In this document: piece after piece, positions 6,757 through 13,828 of the stretch
Layout of the letters: each line of letters begins with the position of its first letter
Numbering within the stretch: position 1 is the stretch's first letter
Assembly: GCA_027047745.1 (NCBI GenBank)
Contig: JALTUB010000248.1
Location: forward strand, 1 to 14,548
Source: Sulfurimonas sp.
Lineage (GTDB): Bacteria; Campylobacterota; Campylobacteria; Campylobacterales; Sulfurimonadaceae
Length of the DNA: 14,548 nt
Reading direction: 5' to 3'
Program-made: the position numbers and the translations under genes
Notes under the pieces: generated by a model
Database searches by the model: none
Told to the model about the DNA's origin: nothing
Seen by the model: the letters and a program-made list of their open reading frames with translations, nothing else

Positions 6757-7139
6757 ACTATTTCCTTGTCTTGCTGTCTAATATAAAGTCTAAAATCGTC
6801 AGCTTTTGTATTTGGAGAGATATTTGTTATATAAAAAGGTTGATTTGCATCTGCTGATGCTTCTCTCCATTTTGATAAGATACTTTTTATTACAAAGCCA
6901 TCTCTATCAAGCCAAACTATTTTATACTCTAGTTTTTTATATGAATCAGATTTATTTTGCCCAATAATTTGTGTTTTCATAAACCCATCACTCTGTTTTG
7001 CACCTTTAATATCTGTAATAGAAATACTGCCTGCTAAACATTTATCCGTCACTTGTGCGATATTATTTTTAGGCTGAGTATTCGCACAACCTAAAAAAAG
7101 AAGTGCTAGAAAAACGACTCCTGCAAATATTACTTTCAT
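6744..7139 (-). CDS. YcfL-like (DUF1425) lipoprotein
   Basis: This is a 131-residue small lipoprotein of the DUF1425/YcfL family, function unknown. After the signal and Cys18 (FLGC lipobox, with Phe rather than Leu at -3) comes an immunoglobulin-like beta domain: KTQIIGQNKSDSYKKLEYKI, then WLDRDGFVI and PFYITNISPNT with ADDFRLYIRQ near the C-terminus. The W-x-D-x-D/x-G and A-x-x-F-R-L motifs are typical. I place the start at the ATG at 7139. AAAGGA (7150-7145) touches the more upstream ATG at 7145 but lies 5 nt before this one. The upstream stop TAA overlaps that Shine-Dalgarno. The pairing with LpoB, in the same order as E. coli ycfL-lpoB, and with a COG3014 gene upstream points to a shared envelope job. 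Confidence 0.82.
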   Translation of the reverse strand: MKVIFAGVVFLALLFLGCANTQPKNNIAQVTDKCLAGSISITDIKGAKQSDGFMKTQIIGQNKSDSYKKLEYKIVWLDRDGFVIKSILSKWREASADANQPFYITNISPNTKADDFRLYIRQQDKEIVCKH

Positions 7140-7148
7140 CTTCATCCT

Positions 7149-8639
7149 TTAAAAATTAATTACAGAAATACTAGGAATTGACATTGCAGCTGGTACTCTT
7201 ACATATATGATTGCATTTTTAGCATTTTTTGCAATATGTACTGTCTCATTTTTTTTACCTAATTGTAATTGCACTGTTTTATTTTTTGGCATTTTAACTC
7301 TTGCAACTTGAAAGTCTTTTGGTAGTGTACTCCAAGTTCTTGTATCTGCATGAGTAGTTAAAGCACTAAATAGTCCTGTTGCCATACTTAAATAACCACT
7401 TGTTTTAGATGTTAAGTATTGCTCATACGCTTTTAAAACTGCTGAGAACATAGCACGCGTTACTATATCATTATATGTATATTTAAATTCAGTCTTAAAA
7501 ACTTTATCCATATCTGCTACAACTTCTGTTTTAGTTGAAGATGAACCTTCTGCCTTCACTGTAATTGAAGAATAAGCATCATTTCTTGGCTCAAACTCAG
7601 GTAGTGCTATGCCTACATAATTCACTTTACTACTTACTAAAAAGACAGGTATATTTACTTTAAATTCTTTTTTTAGAGGAGCTAAACCATTCTCAAATAT
7701 CACCCAAACATATTTTGATCTGATTTTATGACCAGATAGTGCTTTATCTACCATTGCAAAATCTGAGGCTACAACTCTGTTCTTTGGCATCATCCCCGTT
7801 GCTTCTTTCAATAAATCTACAGATTTTGAATAATCACCTGTAATTCTAAAATAAAGACCTGCTAAATAAGTTGTAAATGGATTTACAAAATCAGGGTATG
7901 CTTTAAAAGATTTTAAATTTGAATAGTGAGAATCAATCATTTTTGTTGTATTTGCATCATTAAGAGTTTTTGTTAAAATGCTCCCAATACCACCTATTAT
8001 CGAGCCATCATCTTTTTCAGTTTTTTCTTTCTTTGCTTCTTTTCCATTCTCTTTTTCTTTTGCTAATATTGCTTCTTTTTGTTTTGCTATTAATTTAGAA
8101 TAAACCTCTTTAGCTCTACGCTGTCTATCAACAGCACGATTTAACTCTACGCGAGCATTATTAAAGTCATTTTTTGCCATCAAATCAATAGCTTTATAAG
8201 TGTTTAGCATGATGGAATCTGCCATTGTAGCTCTATACTCAAGTGCAGCATCATTAAGCTGTAATTCTTCAATATAATCACTCACGGAACTAAGCATTAT
8301 CTGTTCTCTTTGATATTTTATAATATCTTCAGACTCATCAAGGTAACCTTTGGAAAGTTGATATTTTTTTGCATACAAAAAAGCATTACCTGCTTTGAGC
8401 GTTGGTAGAAGATTGTCACTATCAATCTTTGCATCTTTATCTTTATCTTTTACTGCCAAATTTGCAGAAGCATTATAATCTCCTCTAAGAAATGCCTCAT
8501 CCTGTTCTTTATTAGAAGAAGTATCTATACCTAAGCTTCTTGTTGCGGATATACATCCTGTTACTGTTACGGATAATGTTCCTAGTAAAACTATACTCAC
8601 GACATTTTTCTTTAACTTTTCCCTAATACCTTTTTTCAT
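7149..8639 (-). CDS. COG3014-type lipoprotein with TPR-like repeats
   Basis: This 496-residue lipoprotein has signal residues 1-28 and VTGC giving Cys29. Residues about 45-175 and 235-290 contain helical hairpins of TPR type, for example KAGNAFLYAKKYQLSKGYLD and LAGLYFRITGDYSKSVDLL. They are separated by a Lys/Glu-rich charged stretch (about 183-212) that is probably a coiled coil or flexible arm. A C-terminal beta-rich domain carries VWVIFENGLAPLKKE (about 326-340) and a final strand region; this motif is what I associate with COG3014. The family is uncharacterised and is repeatedly found beside ycfL and lpoB-like genes, as here. The true start is the ATG at 8639: AAAGGG (8650-8645) is 5 nt away, whereas the in-frame GTG at 8645 overlaps that AAAGGG. 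A possible promoter lies just upstream. Confidence 0.8.
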   Translation of the reverse strand: MKKGIREKLKKNVVSIVLLGTLSVTVTGCISATRSLGIDTSSNKEQDEAFLRGDYNASANLAVKDKDKDAKIDSDNLLPTLKAGNAFLYAKKYQLSKGYLDESEDIIKYQREQIMLSSVSDYIEELQLNDAALEYRATMADSIMLNTYKAIDLMAKNDFNNARVELNRAVDRQRRAKEVYSKLIAKQKEAILAKEKENGKEAKKEKTEKDDGSIIGGIGSILTKTLNDANTTKMIDSHYSNLKSFKAYPDFVNPFTTYLAGLYFRITGDYSKSVDLLKEATGMMPKNRVVASDFAMVDKALSGHKIRSKYVWVIFENGLAPLKKEFKVNIPVFLVSSKVNYVGIALPEFEPRNDAYSSITVKAEGSSSTKTEVVADMDKVFKTEFKYTYNDIVTRAMFSAVLKAYEQYLTSKTSGYLSMATGLFSALTTHADTRTWSTLPKDFQVARVKMPKNKTVQLQLGKKNETVHIAKNAKNAIIYVRVPAAMSIPSISVINF

Positions 8640-8644
8640 TGTCA

Positions 8645-8650
8645 CCCTTT
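8645..8650 (-). promoter_or_regulatory. Shine-Dalgarno that fixes the start of the COG3014-type gene
   Basis: Read on the minus strand this is AAAGGG, 5 nt before ATG 8639. The alternative GTG at 8645-8643 would share a base with the Shine-Dalgarno sequence and cannot be used with it, so the protein starts MKKG. Confidence 0.7.
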
Positions 8651-8656
8651 GTAAGA

Positions 8657-8671
8657 ATTGTATAGATTGTA
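8657..8671 (-). promoter_or_regulatory. Possible internal promoter: two TACAAT boxes
   Basis: The 64-71 bp before the COG3014-type gene is the only sizeable gap inside the envelope cluster. On the minus strand it reads TACAAT (8671-8666), CTA, TACAAT (8662-8657), two near-consensus -10 boxes 9 nt apart, with AT-rich DNA including TTTTATATTT (about 8690-8700) upstream. Either could start a transcript with a leader of about 10-25 nt. This would split the cluster into a four-gene and a six-gene transcript. No hairpin terminator was seen in the gap. Confidence 0.4.
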
Positions 8672-8710
8672 CAGAAATAATTCTTAGCTAAATATAAAAT
8701 CACAATATTG

Positions 8711-9646
8711 TTATTTTTCACTTGACCATATGTAGAGCTCACATGTTACTGGACTCATCCATATATCTTTAACTACTACATTATCCACCTTATCTGCACT
8801 TTTTGTCTCTGTTCTCCAATCAAATATCTTGCCTACTTCATCATGAAGAACGATTTTTTGAAACTTGTTATATGAGTTTATAAATGTATGCACTCTTTTT
8901 ACTATAGATAATTTTGCAAGCATTTCTGCAGTATTTTTTTGTGATATAAAATTTGTACTAGAAACTTGTTCTGCGATACCTATTCCTGTTATATTTTTAC
9001 TATCATAATTTGGTCGATAAAACCAAATAGGTTTTTCATGATACATAGGAGATTTTGTTTGAATTTGCAATAAAACAGATTTTGAATAACAACGCTTTTT
9101 TAAAAGAGGTTCTATGCTGAAATGTTTAGTTCTTAAAGAAGTAAGCTGTCGTTCTTTTATGGTTTTAAAATCTCCTAATATTTTCTGAATTTCTGGAGAA
9201 AATTTTACTCGTACAAGTACAAACAAGTTATTTTTTTTGTCTGTGTAAGCATCAGCCTGATAACTATTATGCAATAAGACTTCTGTAATTGCTTCTGTTA
9301 TTGATAGATAACTTTTTTGCATTATACTCCCACTAACTTTTAGCTTTTTCTTTTCAACTGAACCAATACAGGAGTGTATCCTTTGTGCAAGTATCTCTCG
9401 TGCGTGTGTTATAGCTTCAGTTCGTTGTACATGCATACCCTGAAAATTAACAGGACTCATTCCAACAGCTTCAAAAGAAGTGAGCTTTTGTGGTTCTTGT
9501 ATCCAGTATGGTGCTTTTATTTCATGTAACTGTGAAGTATTATTTATAGAAGGAGTAGTTGGAGTCTTTTCACAAGCATTCAAAAAAAAAATTAAAAAAA
9601 ATACACTTATTACTACAATTTTACTCTTCAAGATAGAGAGTCCCAT
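8711..9646 (-). CDS. Lipoprotein with two LPP20-like domains
   Basis: This 311-residue predicted lipoprotein has a lipobox LNAC giving Cys25. Two copies of an LPP20-like unit follow. The first (about 46-150) has PYWIQEP, FEAVGMSPV, then TEAITHAREILAQRI and ends LFVLVRVKF. The second (about 206-307) has PIWFYRP, ITGIGIAEQ, then KNTAEMLAKLSIVKRV and ends ELYIWSSEK. The pattern P-x-W, hydrophobic strand with G-x-A/G, then a long Ala-spaced helix is that of LPP20/FlgP-type proteins, which form outer-membrane-associated rings or surface lipoproteins. I chose ATG 9646, giving a standard signal peptide and a 26-bp overlap with the upstream gene. ATG 9700 would add 18 basic residues and an 80-bp overlap. 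Neither start has a strong Shine-Dalgarno. T10 and T8 tracts lie in the signal-peptide codons. Confidence in the fold is moderate. Confidence 0.65.
   Translation of the reverse strand: MGLSILKSKIVVISVFFLIFFLNACEKTPTTPSINNTSQLHEIKAPYWIQEPQKLTSFEAVGMSPVNFQGMHVQRTEAITHAREILAQRIHSCIGSVEKKKLKVSGSIMQKSYLSITEAITEVLLHNSYQADAYTDKKNNLFVLVRVKFSPEIQKILGDFKTIKERQLTSLRTKHFSIEPLLKKRCYSKSVLLQIQTKSPMYHEKPIWFYRPNYDSKNITGIGIAEQVSSTNFISQKNTAEMLAKLSIVKRVHTFINSYNKFQKIVLHDEVGKIFDWRTETKSADKVDNVVVKDIWMSPVTCELYIWSSEK
9582..9601. repeat. Homopolymer tracts A10-TT-A8 within the signal-peptide codons
   Basis: On the plus strand, ten A (9582-9591), two T, then eight A (9594-9601). On the coding strand these are T8-AA-T10 and encode the Phe/Leu/Ile-rich core of the signal peptide of the double-LPP20 lipoprotein. 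Such tracts are slippage-prone; a one-base change would frameshift the gene before the lipidated Cys. Confidence 0.8.
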
Positions 9647-10349
9647 GAGAAATTTGTTTACCTTCTTGAGTAATTTGTTCAAAATCAATCTTATTCTCAT
9701 CTCTTTTTTCTAGTATTACTTTTGTTCTATTTTTACATCTTGATGTACCATAATTCAAAATTTGTTTAAATGTTACATGAGACACATCTTTTGATTTTAC
9801 AAGTAAATCACTTCCACAATGCAGTGTCGGAAACAATAATTTACTCTGCCCCGTTGAAGTAATAATCACAATAGCTTTAGTTGTTCCAGACAATGTACTC
9901 ATTACATATCCACTCCATCTTCCATAAAAGCCGTGATGAGATTTTTTAACTCTTTGACTTTTAGTTACTATAGTTGATATATGTGTGTTTTTTTGAATAT
10001 TCTTTATTTCATCATCAGTGGCATACACAGAAACACTTACTTTAATTTCTCCAAAATGATTACCATTAGAAAATATTGGCTCATCTTTTAAATGGATAAC
10101 ACCATTAAAGGCGTCATTCACATATTCATTAGTCATTTTTCCATCATCAAGATATGCATGAGATTCAATATGCTCTCCATAAATTTTTTCTATTGCTTTA
10201 TGTTTAGCTTTTTTCAAAAGTATATCTTTAATTTCTATGAATGTCTTGTTCGGATAAAAATTTTGATTTATTGTCGCTTTTTGTGTAATAATGACATTTG
10301 CAAAAATATTTACACTAAACCAAATAACTAAAAAAACTAAAATCCTCAT
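9621..10349 (-). CDS. Secreted two-domain protein of unknown function
   Basis: This 242-residue exported protein has signal residues 1-17 (cleavage after NIFA). The N-terminal part (about 35-110) has a helix with LLKKAKHKAIEKIYGEHI and a closing strand with GEIKVSVSVYAT, similar in layout to the N-terminal module of FlgT and to LPP20 domains. The C-terminal part (about 139-242) looks like a compact beta-domain: GRWSGYVMS, then AIVIITS, LLFPTLHCGSDLLV, FKQILNYGTSRCKNRTKVIL, and GTLYL. Cys178 and Cys205 could form a disulfide. The G-x-W-x-G opening and (Y/F)P-x-L-x-C-G-x-L motif resemble small secreted beta-barrel domains of unknown function, but I cannot name the family. It starts 1 nt after the lytic transglycosylase stop and overlaps the downstream lipoprotein gene. 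Confidence 0.65.
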   Translation of the reverse strand: MRILVFLVIWFSVNIFANVIITQKATINQNFYPNKTFIEIKDILLKKAKHKAIEKIYGEHIESHAYLDDGKMTNEYVNDAFNGVIHLKDEPIFSNGNHFGEIKVSVSVYATDDEIKNIQKNTHISTIVTKSQRVKKSHHGFYGRWSGYVMSTLSGTTKAIVIITSTGQSKLLFPTLHCGSDLLVKSKDVSHVTFKQILNYGTSRCKNRTKVILEKRDENKIDFEQITQEGKQISHGTLYLEE

Positions 10350-10350
10350 T

Positions 10351-11499
10351 TTAGCTTCTCTTAGAAAATATTTTTTGATACATCAATCTTCTTTTGTTAA
10401 CGATTTTAAGATAGTTCTTAGTCTCGGCATAAGGTAATCGCTCTAGTAATCTTGCATAAACCTCATCAGGTGAAAGTTTATTAATAATTTCTGTTGCTTT
10501 ATTCATATTATGACTACTTGTAAATGCCTTTGCTACATTTCCAGCTCCTGTATTATAAGCAGCTATAGTACAATAAAGTCTACTTTGCTTGTTTCTAATT
10601 TTTTTAAGATATTGATAATACACGAGGTGCAAATACGCAGATCCAATTTTAATATTACGGCTTGGGGAGTAGAGATATGTAGAATTTAACATCTTCTTGT
10701 ATCCATATAAATAATTATATGCATCAATTCCTGCACTTCGTGGAACAATTTGCATTAAACCAAATGCAGGCACATAAGAGCGAGCCATAGGGTTAAAAGC
10801 ACTCTCTGAATGAATAATTGCATAAATCAAGGGGATTGGAAGATGTTCTTGTTTTGCATTTTTCACTATATCACCCTTAAATCTCATAGCATTTTGTGAC
10901 ATTATTGAATTTGGTAACTTTATATCTATGGCATATATAAACTCTTTGTTATATCTATATTTCTTAATCTTACTTTTTTTAATCTCTTGCTTAAGGTGTA
11001 ACTTTTCTTTTTTAGTCATCTTGTTGAAAAGTAAGGGTATTTTTTTTGTTGAGGGCTGAACTTTTTTGCCCAAAATTTTAGCTATCTTATGTTCTAAAAT
11101 ATCATGTTTAGTAGCATCTTTTAGATTTTCATGAATGGTTTTTTCAAAAATTGATTTAAATTTTTTCATAGCTTCTTCTTGATTTTTTGCATGAACTTCA
11201 AAACGCATTTTTTGATGTTTATAATCAATACTCTTTTTTTCATTTAAATCTTTTGAGTATTCTACCAATTTATACTTTGAACTTATACTAGGTGTCTTCC
11301 ACTTAGTCTTAAGTTCTTTTTTAAACTCACTAATTCCAACTGTTTGCGCATTCTTGTAAACTTCGTACTCATTTAATAATTTTTTTTTATAATTTGAAAA
11401 ATTATTATTTTCATGCTGCTTATAAGAGTTAAAATCATCAGCATTACTATAGCAGACTATCGAAACCAACAATATCAATACATATTTTAAATTTTTCAT
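10351..11499 (-). CDS. MltC-like lytic transglycosylase
   Basis: Lytic transglycosylases cleave the MurNAc-GlcNAc bond of peptidoglycan, leaving 1,6-anhydro-MurNAc ends, and act in the periplasm. This 382-residue protein has a signal peptide (1-20, after SNA). An MltC-N-like region (about 23-200) follows, with the FNSY and FSNYKK repeats, W67, and KMRFEVHAKNQEEAMKKF. The catalytic SLT domain spans about 208-370: IIHSESAFNP with the catalytic Glu232, AFGLMQIVP (245-253), and IAAYNTGAGNV (312-322). Unlike E. coli MltC it has no lipobox: Cys16 lies in SIVCYS, with Val at -1. It is therefore probably soluble or associated through partners. The gene starts 4 nt after the LPP20 stop with a poor Shine-Dalgarno. 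Placement among lipoproteins and an LpoB-like protein suggests local peptidoglycan opening or remodelling. Confidence 0.88.
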   Translation of the reverse strand: MKNLKYVLILLVSIVCYSNADDFNSYKQHENNNFSNYKKKLLNEYEVYKNAQTVGISEFKKELKTKWKTPSISSKYKLVEYSKDLNEKKSIDYKHQKMRFEVHAKNQEEAMKKFKSIFEKTIHENLKDATKHDILEHKIAKILGKKVQPSTKKIPLLFNKMTKKEKLHLKQEIKKSKIKKYRYNKEFIYAIDIKLPNSIMSQNAMRFKGDIVKNAKQEHLPIPLIYAIIHSESAFNPMARSYVPAFGLMQIVPRSAGIDAYNYLYGYKKMLNSTYLYSPSRNIKIGSAYLHLVYYQYLKKIRNKQSRLYCTIAAYNTGAGNVAKAFTSSHNMNKATEIINKLSPDEVYARLLERLPYAETKNYLKIVNKRRLMYQKIFSKRS

Positions 11500-11503
11500 A
11501 AAC

Positions 11504-12124
11504 TTATTGTTGAGTTGATTCTAGTTCTTTATCTAACTCACCATTTGCTTGTTTTGCTAAAAATTGCTGGTAAAGGGCTTCATCATTTTTAAATGATGTT
11601 TTTATCGCATGAGATAATTCTTTTTTGACTTCTGGTGTATTGATCCCTACAAGAATAAAAAGTTCCTTAGTTTGTGGGTTGCTCCAACTCATTCCAACTT
11701 GTCTTGAATCTTTTAGTGTTTGAGATGCTACTTGCTTAGAAACTTCAGATGTTGCTTTGTCAAATGTTGCACTTTTACCACTACCTGTAACACTTTTAAA
11801 TGTTTTAACCATACTAGAAGCTTTTATCGACAACTCTCTTGCTAAAGCATTTCTAGCATTTGCCATTGCTTCAGTTCTCTGAAATGCTCTGTCATTACCA
11901 GTATTCATGGAAGCAACACCTAATGCAGTTATCATACCATCAACATGAGGGTTGCATGTAAACTTTGGTGCTAAAACGCCATCTTGTCTACAGCGAAAGT
12001 CTGCTTCTTGTTGTTGCACTTGTGCTTTTGCATCTACCGATGGTTTTGGTTCAACATTATTACATGCAGTAAAAATAAAAATTGCTGAAACAGCTGATGC
12101 TAAGATTATTGGAGAATGTTTCAT
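11504..12124 (-). CDS. LPP20-family lipoprotein
   Basis: This 206-residue predicted outer-membrane lipoprotein has FTAC giving Cys21 (Phe at -3). A short Gln/Ala/Lys linker leads to the LPP20 domain: LAPKFTCNP (51-59), MITALGVAS (64-72), RTEAMANARNALARELSI (83-100) with the Ala-spaced helix, and LFILVGI near 155. A second Cys pair (45 and 57) could form a disulfide. LPP20-domain proteins include H. pylori Lpp20 and the FlgP proteins of Campylobacter and Vibrio, which form disks around the flagellar motor. The C-terminus is a charged helix (DEALYQQFLAKQ). AAGGAT lies about 8 nt before the ATG. It is the first gene of the cluster, with an 84-bp gap and probable promoter upstream. The LPP20 assignment is good; the role is inferred. 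Confidence 0.82.
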   Translation of the reverse strand: MKHSPIILASAVSAIFIFTACNNVEPKPSVDAKAQVQQQEADFRCRQDGVLAPKFTCNPHVDGMITALGVASMNTGNDRAFQRTEAMANARNALARELSIKASSMVKTFKSVTGSGKSATFDKATSEVSKQVASQTLKDSRQVGMSWSNPQTKELFILVGINTPEVKKELSHAIKTSFKNDEALYQQFLAKQANGELDKELESTQQ

Positions 12125-12161
12125 GAGTTATGATCCTTATTGTTTTATAAATCTTACAGCC

Positions 12162-12187
12162 ATTTTATCACTACAAATCTTAAAAAC
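12162..12187 (-). promoter_or_regulatory. Probable promoter of the envelope cluster
   Basis: In the gap between the transporter gene and the LPP20 gene, the minus strand reads GTTTTTAAG (12187-12179) and then TAAAAT (12167-12162, preceded by GTGA), a T-rich block and -10-like box in Campylobacterota style. The leader would be about 30 nt. A second candidate -10 box, TATATT (12197-12192), lies further upstream. No terminator hairpin for the transporter gene is visible, so read-through from it is possible. Confidence 0.45.
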
Positions 12188-12208
12188 TAATAATATACAT
12201 TGGAGTAA

Positions 12209-13078
12209 TCATTTCGCACGAGCGACTAATATCCCTGCAAATACGATAAGAGATATACCAAAAAGTGTTACAGCAGATGGAAAGTTATCTCCAAGTAAAA
12301 GACCTACAATTATGGAAAAAAATATGTTTGTGTAAGAGACTGCTCCGACTATGCCCGCCTTTGTTTCCCCGTATGCTTTCGTCATTAGAATCTGTGAGAT
12401 AGTGGCTAAAACACCCATGGCTATAACATAAAACCAAACTATACCCTTAGGCATAACAAAAGAAGCGAACATAAAGTCTAACTCTGGGGCATTGACATAA
12501 GGGGAGAGTAAAAAAAGTATGACAGGCCCGATAGTTCCAGTTAGCATAAATGATAAAACTATAGCTCTCGTGTCATAGTATCTTTTAAGTTCTCTAACAG
12601 AGGTATAAGCAAGTGCTGCACCTACACCACTAAAGATACCAAGAAGGTCATATTTGGAAAAGCCAACTCCACTTGGTTGTGTTATGAAAACTATCCCTAT
12701 AAAGCCTATAAAAACAGCTAACCACCCTTTTGTTGAAAGTTTTTCTGACAAAAAAGCCCAAGCAAAAATGGCTGTAAATATCGGTGAAGTTTTTGAGTAA
12801 GTCATAGCATCGCCTAGGGATATATGAGCTATGTTATAAAAAAATGCCAAAAGTGCTATAAAACCCATAAAACCACGAAAAAAGAGTAAAAAAGGTTTTC
12901 CACCCTCATGAGTCATGGGAGTCTTTAAAACAGCTATGCCTACCAAGATAACACCAGCTATATTTCTAAAAAACACTACCTCAAGAGAACTCATACTCAA
13001 ACTCGCAAGTTTAGCAAAAGCACCCATTACAGCGAAGGTAAAGGATGCTATGAGCATATATTTTACACCCTTATTCAA
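12209..13078 (-). CDS. EamA/DMT-superfamily transporter
   Basis: This 289-residue inner-membrane protein consists of two tandem EamA units (about 5-134 and 143-287), giving ten hydrophobic segments, as in the drug/metabolite transporter superfamily. Typical features are FFRNIAGVIL in the first unit's second helix (36-45), the ALLAFFYNIAHISLGDAMTY stretch (75-94) with SPIFTAIFAWAFLSEKLS (98-115) containing the conserved E after the fourth helix, and AVSYTNIFFSIIVGLLLGD in the second unit. The substrate cannot be predicted. The frame opens at a TTG (13078) directly abutting the exonuclease stop; the ATG at 13057 has AAGGG about 10 nt upstream and is a credible alternative that would remove seven residues. 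It is transcribed with the exonuclease gene. Confidence 0.88.
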   Translation of the reverse strand: MNKGVKYMLIASFTFAVMGAFAKLASLSMSSLEVVFFRNIAGVILVGIAVLKTPMTHEGGKPFLLFFRGFMGFIALLAFFYNIAHISLGDAMTYSKTSPIFTAIFAWAFLSEKLSTKGWLAVFIGFIGIVFITQPSGVGFSKYDLLGIFSGVGAALAYTSVRELKRYYDTRAIVLSFMLTGTIGPVILFLLSPYVNAPELDFMFASFVMPKGIVWFYVIAMGVLATISQILMTKAYGETKAGIVGAVSYTNIFFSIIVGLLLGDNFPSAVTLFGISLIVFAGILVARAK

Positions 13079-13822
13079 CTATGCACCCAAAGCTATATTT
13101 ATGGAGTATTTCATGTCATCATCTAAGTTATCCATACTGCTTAACATCCATCTTAGATACCCTGCGTCTTCTCTTGCTACTTCCACAAGCTCTTTGCCCT
13201 TATGTTTTCCAAATCTAAATGTTTTTACAAGTATCGGTTCTTTTGTTAGTTCCACCATCTTCTCAACAGGATTTACGCCTACAAACTGCTCACTTACTAT
13301 AGCTTTTAGTTTTGAAAGCAGTAGTTTTAAAACAAGGACATCACCGATAGCATCATGTGCCTTTACAACGATACCAAGAGCATTTGCCTCTTTTTCTTCT
13401 TCTTTATAGAGTTCCATTTTATAACGAAAATACTGTAGTCTATGTGCCTCTTCATCAGGTAAAACATGTTTTGCAACTCTTAGGGTATCTATCACTTGCA
13501 TTCTGTTCTCAAAGCCCTCTTTTTTTAACATTTTAAGATCAAATGGTGCGTTATGGATTATCATGTAGTTATCATCACTATTTAACTCTTGAAGTCTTTT
13601 AAAAGCTGTAGTCTCTATACATGCAGGTTTACCCTCTATCAAATCTTCTGTTATGCCATGAACTTCCATAGCTCCGTAACTTATAGGTACATCAGCTCTA
13701 TTAAACTCATTATGCACCTCAACTTCTTTAGCACCTAGAACTATATATCCAAGTTGGATAACTCTATCATTATCCCCTGTTCCTGTTGTCTCTGTATCTA
13801 GTATCACATATTTTTTTGCCAT
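13079..13822 (-). CDS. DEDDh-family 3'-5' exonuclease with ExoX-like C-terminal domain
   Basis: This 247-residue cytoplasmic nuclease has the DnaQ-type exonuclease domain in residues 1-170: motif I ILDTETTG with Asp9 and Glu11, motif II HNAPFDLKML (90-99) with Asp95, and motif III AHDAIGDV (155-162) with His156 and Asp161. All five DEDDh residues are present. Residues about 198-245, opening FRFGKHKGKELVEVA and followed by YLRWML (222-227), match the small C-terminal domain of exodeoxyribonuclease X and DUF3820 proteins. The product is therefore likely an ExoX-like DNA exonuclease in repair or recombination, not the polymerase III proofreading subunit. The ATG at 13822 has AGGAAAAA upstream, overlapping the stop of the DUF4139 gene; the 3' end abuts the transporter gene. 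Confidence 0.88.
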   Translation of the reverse strand: MAKKYVILDTETTGTGDNDRVIQLGYIVLGAKEVEVHNEFNRADVPISYGAMEVHGITEDLIEGKPACIETTAFKRLQELNSDDNYMIIHNAPFDLKMLKKEGFENRMQVIDTLRVAKHVLPDEEAHRLQYFRYKMELYKEEEKEANALGIVVKAHDAIGDVLVLKLLLSKLKAIVSEQFVGVNPVEKMVELTKEPILVKTFRFGKHKGKELVEVAREDAGYLRWMLSSMDNLDDDMKYSINIALGA

Positions 13823-13828
13823 TTTTTC

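Noticed and set aside
9647..9700. Extension of the double-LPP20 lipoprotein to ATG 9700
   Set aside because: It would add 18 basic and hydrophobic residues before a complete signal peptide and enlarge the overlap with the upstream gene to 80 bp; ATG 9646 is more plausible, though its ribosome binding site is also weak.
9480..9713. Plus-strand open frame opposite the double-LPP20 lipoprotein
   Set aside because: Its Lys/Ile-rich part is just the antisense of the T-tracts, and the minus-strand frame has a signal peptide and lipobox.
12915..13409. Long plus-strand open frame opposite the exonuclease and transporter genes
   Set aside because: Ser/Thr-rich translation that is the complement of a conserved DEDDh nuclease; no start signals.
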